Shown piece by piece: positions 11,911 through 14,864 of a stretch of 14,864 bases of DNA. Source of the stretch: WACF01 sp040880205 (lineage in GTDB: Bacteria; Pseudomonadota; Gammaproteobacteria; Pseudomonadales; Cellvibrionaceae); contig JBBDIU010000126.1 of NCBI GenBank assembly GCA_040880205.1, positions 1 to 14,864 on the forward strand, written 5' to 3'. The notes below the pieces were generated by a model that was given only the letters and a program-made list of their open reading frames with translations, did not search any database and was not told where the DNA came from. Position 1 is the first letter of the stretch. Every line of letters begins with the position of its first letter. Both the position numbers and the translations under genes were made by a program.

Positions 11911-13995
11911 ATGGCATTCAGGCTTGCACTCTTGTTCGCGGCGTCGGTCCTTGTCGCATGCTCCGCATTGCTCGATCACTCGACGGAGTCGTCCACGCGC
12001 GTTTCCACTACCTACTCCGATGCCCAGGCCCGGCTCGGCAAACGCCTGTACCAGGTGAATTGCGCAAGTTGCCACGGCGATACACTGCAAGGCACGCCCA
12101 CTGCCCCACAACTGGTCGGCGAAAGCTTCATGCAAAAGTGGGGCAACCGGGACGTGCAGGATTTGCGCGGTTTAATTCAATCTTCCATGCCGCCGGGCGG
12201 TGGCAACCTGGACCATCCCGACTTTCTACAAATTACCGCCTTCATTATGCAGAGCAATGGCATCGAGAGCAGTGCTCAAGCACTCGACGCAACAACGCAC
12301 CTGACCCTGTTGCAGGCACCCACCAGCGAATCGGCACGGGAACAAGCGCGGGAACCGCTGGGCGTTACCGTTGCGGGAACGGTGGAAAACTTTGAACCGA
12401 TCAGTGACACCATGCTGCGCCACCCCGACCCGGCGGACTGGCCCATGGTGCGCGGCAACTATCAGGCCTGGAGTTACAGCGCGCTGGAGCAGATCAATCG
12501 CGACAACGTCAACGACCTGCAATTGCAGTGGGTGTGGGCCATGCACGAAGGCAGCTCGGAGCCCTCACCCCTGGTCTACAAGGGTGTGATTTACCTGATC
12601 AATCCGGGCAACATCATCCAGGCACTGGATGGCAAAACCGGCGAATTGATCTGGGAGAGCAGGACCGGACCCACCGACCGGCAGGACATACGCAACATCG
12701 CCATCCATGAAGATAAAATTATTCACGCCACCACCGACGCGCGCTTGGTGGCACTGGACGCGCGCACTGGCGAACAAGTGTGGGAAACACAAATTGCCGA
12801 TCCGGCCAAGGGCTTTGCCAATTCCAGCGGTCCCATCGTGGCAAAGGGCCTGGTTATTCAGGGTCTGGCCGGTTGTGCCCGCTACGACGACGAGAGCTGC
12901 TTCATCAGCGCCTACCACGCCGACACAGGCAAATTGGCCTGGCGCTTCGAAACTCTGGCCCAGTCCGGCAATCCAGGTGGCGATACCTGGGGCGAATTGG
13001 ACAACATGTTTCGCGCCGGCGGTGAAACCTGGATTACTGGCAGCTACGATCCCGATTTGGAACTGACCTATTGGGGCACCGCGCAGGCCAAACCCTGGGT
13101 GCCGGTCAGCCGGCACATGTCCATCGACGACAAGGGACTCTACACCAACGCCACGGTGGCAGTCGGCGTGGATGACGGCTCTCTTGCCTGGTATTTCCAG
13201 CACGTGCCCGGCGAAGCCCTGGACATGGATGAAGTCTTCGAACGGATACTTATCGACCGCGGCGACCGCAAGCTGGTTTTCTCACTGGGCAAGCACGGTA
13301 TTTTGTGGAAACACGATCGCGTGAGCGGCGAATTTTTGCAGCACAAGGAAACACTTTTTCAAAATATTTTTAGTCACATTGATCCGCAAACCGGCGCGGT
13401 CACCTATCGCGATGACATCGCCAAGGCGCAACTCAATGAGTGGATTTCCGCCTGCCCCAGCAGCGCCGGTGGCAAGGATTGGCATCCCATGAGCTACAAT
13501 CCGCAAGCCGGGTTGTTGATAACACCGCTGGTGCAAGCCTGTTTTGAAACGGCGGCGCGTCCAGTGGAACTCAAGGAAGGCTCGGGCGGTCTGGCCGCTA
13601 GCCGGCGCTTCTTCGAAATGCCCGGCAGCAATGGTAACCTCGGCAAACTCGCCGCCTACGATGTGGATACCCTGGAAGAAGTCTGGAGCATTGAACAGCG
13701 CGCTTCTTTCCTGACGGGCGCCTTGTCCACGGCGGGTGGGCTTGTGTTTATCGGCGATCTGGATCGCAATTTTCGCGCTTACGATGTGACAACCGGCGAA
13801 CAGCTGTGGCAAACGCGTTTGGGCACATCCGCGCAAGGCTTCCCGGTTGCGTTCAGCATTGATGGAAAACAATACATCGCGGTAACCGCCGCGTTGGGGG
13901 GCACCAGTCCGCGCACGGTTCCGGCATTGGTAACGCCGGAAATTCAGCCGCCAAATAACGGCAATGCGCTTTATGTCTTTGCTCTGCCGGATTGA
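11911..13995 (+). CDS. Lipoprotein PQQ/haem-c dehydrogenase (alcohol-dehydrogenase type) with N-terminal cytochrome c domain
   Basis: A 694-residue quinohaemoprotein. The N-terminus MAFRLALLFAASVLVAC ends in a lipobox with Cys 17; Ser at the next position predicts an outer-membrane anchor facing the periplasm. A cytochrome c domain follows, with CASCH at 51-55 and probable axial Met 93 in SSMPPGG. The propeller begins at WPMVRGNYQAWSYSALEQIN (about 177-196), and W-motif-like segments such as LDGKTGELIW, LDARTGEQVW, YHADTGKLAW and YDVTTGEQLW mark its blades. The catalytic Asp is likely Asp 438 in HVPGEALDMDEVF, with another Asp two residues later. The usual calcium ligands look altered: the expected GAExGVRG region reads GCARYDDESC (321-330, two Cys that could pair) and the GTGNPAPW motif reads GTAQAKPW (389-396). 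It is second in the operon after the CHRD gene. Substrate and metal are uncertain. Confidence 0.9.
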   Translation: MAFRLALLFAASVLVACSALLDHSTESSTRVSTTYSDAQARLGKRLYQVNCASCHGDTLQGTPTAPQLVGESFMQKWGNRDVQDLRGLIQSSMPPGGGNLDHPDFLQITAFIMQSNGIESSAQALDATTHLTLLQAPTSESAREQAREPLGVTVAGTVENFEPISDTMLRHPDPADWPMVRGNYQAWSYSALEQINRDNVNDLQLQWVWAMHEGSSEPSPLVYKGVIYLINPGNIIQALDGKTGELIWESRTGPTDRQDIRNIAIHEDKIIHATTDARLVALDARTGEQVWETQIADPAKGFANSSGPIVAKGLVIQGLAGCARYDDESCFISAYHADTGKLAWRFETLAQSGNPGGDTWGELDNMFRAGGETWITGSYDPDLELTYWGTAQAKPWVPVSRHMSIDDKGLYTNATVAVGVDDGSLAWYFQHVPGEALDMDEVFERILIDRGDRKLVFSLGKHGILWKHDRVSGEFLQHKETLFQNIFSHIDPQTGAVTYRDDIAKAQLNEWISACPSSAGGKDWHPMSYNPQAGLLITPLVQACFETAARPVELKEGSGGLAASRRFFEMPGSNGNLGKLAAYDVDTLEEVWSIEQRASFLTGALSTAGGLVFIGDLDRNFRAYDVTTGEQLWQTRLGTSAQGFPVAFSIDGKQYIAVTAALGGTSPRTVPALVTPEIQPPNNGNALYVFALPD

Positions 13996-14063
13996 TTGTT
14001 CCCAAGTCTCGACTTAATTTTTTCAATTAATTTTCTTCTTCCACTTTAAGAGGTACAACTATC

Positions 14064-14783
14064 ATGGCTGATATAAAGGGTAAAAATGTCGTCGTTGCCG
14101 GCGGCACATCGGGCATTGGTTTCGCCATCGCCAAGTTGGCGGCCGAGGCCGGCGCCAAGGTCTGGGCCCTGGGCCGCAGCCAACAATACATTGACGAAGC
14201 CCGGAAAGCCGCCGGCGACAAGGTGACCTTTCTCTCCATGGACATTCACGATGCGGATGCCCTGACCGTATTGTTTAAGGATATTGGCACTGTCGATCAT
14301 TTAATCGGCAATGCCACCGGTGCCAATCGCACAATTGCGCCGTTTGTGGAACAGACCCACGAACAATTTTCCGAAGCCTTTGGCAAATTCTGGGGTTATA
14401 CCAATCTGGTCAGAACCGGTATACCTTATATGGCAAAAAGCGGTTCAATCACTTTGACCAGCGGTACGCCAGCGCGCAAATGCCGACCGGGCATGTCGTC
14501 CATTAGCTGTGTCGGTAATGCGGTGGAAGGTTTGTGCCGCGCCATCGCACCGGAAATCGCCCCCATAAGAATCAACACTGTCGCCCCCGGCACGATTGAC
14601 ACCACCATGCATGCCTGGATGGGCGGCGCCAAGGATGAACGCTTGCACGCAATGACCGCCGAACAGGCCATCAAACGACCGGGAACGCCTGAAGAGGTGG
14701 CCGGAGCCGTCATTTACCTGATGACGGCGGATTATGTCACCGGCACCAACATCGATGTGGACGGCGGGCAATTACTTCCATGA
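14064..14783 (+). CDS. SDR-family oxidoreductase-like protein lacking the Tyr-x-x-x-Lys pair
   Basis: A 239-residue Rossmann-fold protein with the nucleotide-binding motif VVAGGTSGIG (10-19). Arg 38 in ALGRS suggests NADP(H), and the IGNATGA segment replaces NNAG. The C-terminal parts are classical: RINTVAPGTIDT, RPGTPEEVAGAVIYLMTADYVTGTNIDVDGGQLLP. Where other short-chain dehydrogenases have the Ser...Tyr-x-x-x-Lys triad, Ser 133 (TLTSG) is kept. Aligning on AVEGL puts Ile 147 and Gly 151 of MSSISCVGNAVEGL in place of Tyr and Lys. It belongs to a divergent branch that may bind nucleotide without classical catalysis or use other residues. The start has AGAGG nine bases upstream. It lies 68 bases after the dehydrogenase gene on the same strand. 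No signal peptide is seen, so it is cytoplasmic. Confidence 0.88.
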   Translation: MADIKGKNVVVAGGTSGIGFAIAKLAAEAGAKVWALGRSQQYIDEARKAAGDKVTFLSMDIHDADALTVLFKDIGTVDHLIGNATGANRTIAPFVEQTHEQFSEAFGKFWGYTNLVRTGIPYMAKSGSITLTSGTPARKCRPGMSSISCVGNAVEGLCRAIAPEIAPIRINTVAPGTIDTTMHAWMGGAKDERLHAMTAEQAIKRPGTPEEVAGAVIYLMTADYVTGTNIDVDGGQLLP

Positions 14784-14864
14784 ACGGCAAACCTTATTGC
14801 TGTAGTATCGAATGGCACGTAGTTAAGCCAGTCGACGCTGTAAGGTTGCGGTGGTTTGGGGGGG

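Noticed and set aside
12565..13203. Minus-strand frame of 212 codons inside the lipoprotein dehydrogenase gene
   Set aside because: Antisense to a well-supported gene; no family resemblance or ribosome binding site.
14784..14864. Further gene at the right edge
   Set aside because: No open frame or motif visible in the last 81 bases; the final run of G may mark an assembly edge.

Overview
The window looks like chromosomal DNA of a Gram-negative, aerobic gammaproteobacterium. The grounds are a TonB-dependent outer-membrane receptor, a Tat-secreted protein, a lipoprotein, two secreted PQQ/haem-c dehydrogenases, and YqaA, amidoligase and glutamate dehydrogenase proteins of types common in this class. 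A marine Cellvibrionales/Halieaceae-like relative is my guess and is not proven by the sequence. No phage, insertion sequence, rRNA, tRNA or CRISPR array is visible.

Left part (1-4418): three minus-strand genes form a probable operon: an amidoligase-family protein, a class-I glutamine-amidotransferase-like (peptidase C26) gene and a YqaA/DedA-type membrane protein. The C26 gene appears damaged. It has no normal start codon (a good Shine-Dalgarno sits in front of ATC) and an in-frame TGA between the nucleophile Cys and the His-Pro-Glu end of the active site. Divergent from this operon is a glutamate dehydrogenase, separated by a control region with 16-bp iteron-like repeats. A convergent hairpin separates the dehydrogenase from a small secreted cupin protein.

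Middle part (4416-8318): a secreted DUF4159 protein lies upstream of the cupin gene on the minus strand. Next comes about 440 bp of non-coding DNA containing an apparent intergenic repeat unit, then a TonB-dependent receptor on the minus strand. A LacI-type palindrome lies upstream of the receptor. About 500 bp of non-coding DNA follows, with two clusters of heptanucleotide repeats.

Right part (8319-14783): a periplasmic oxidation region. On the minus strand a secreted PQQ dehydrogenase of the glucose-dehydrogenase type with an N-terminal cytochrome c is followed by a Tat-exported VOC-family protein. Divergently, on the plus strand, are a secreted CHRD-domain protein, a lipoprotein quinohaemoprotein of the alcohol-dehydrogenase type (also with an N-terminal haem domain) and a cytoplasmic SDR protein that lacks the usual Tyr-x-x-x-Lys catalytic pair. 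The two dehydrogenase units share a divergent control region with an inverted repeat next to a recognisable sigma70-like promoter. The simplest reading is uptake of a substrate through the receptor and stepwise oxidation of alcohols or sugars in the periplasm, with electrons going to cytochrome c. The substrate cannot be named from the sequence.
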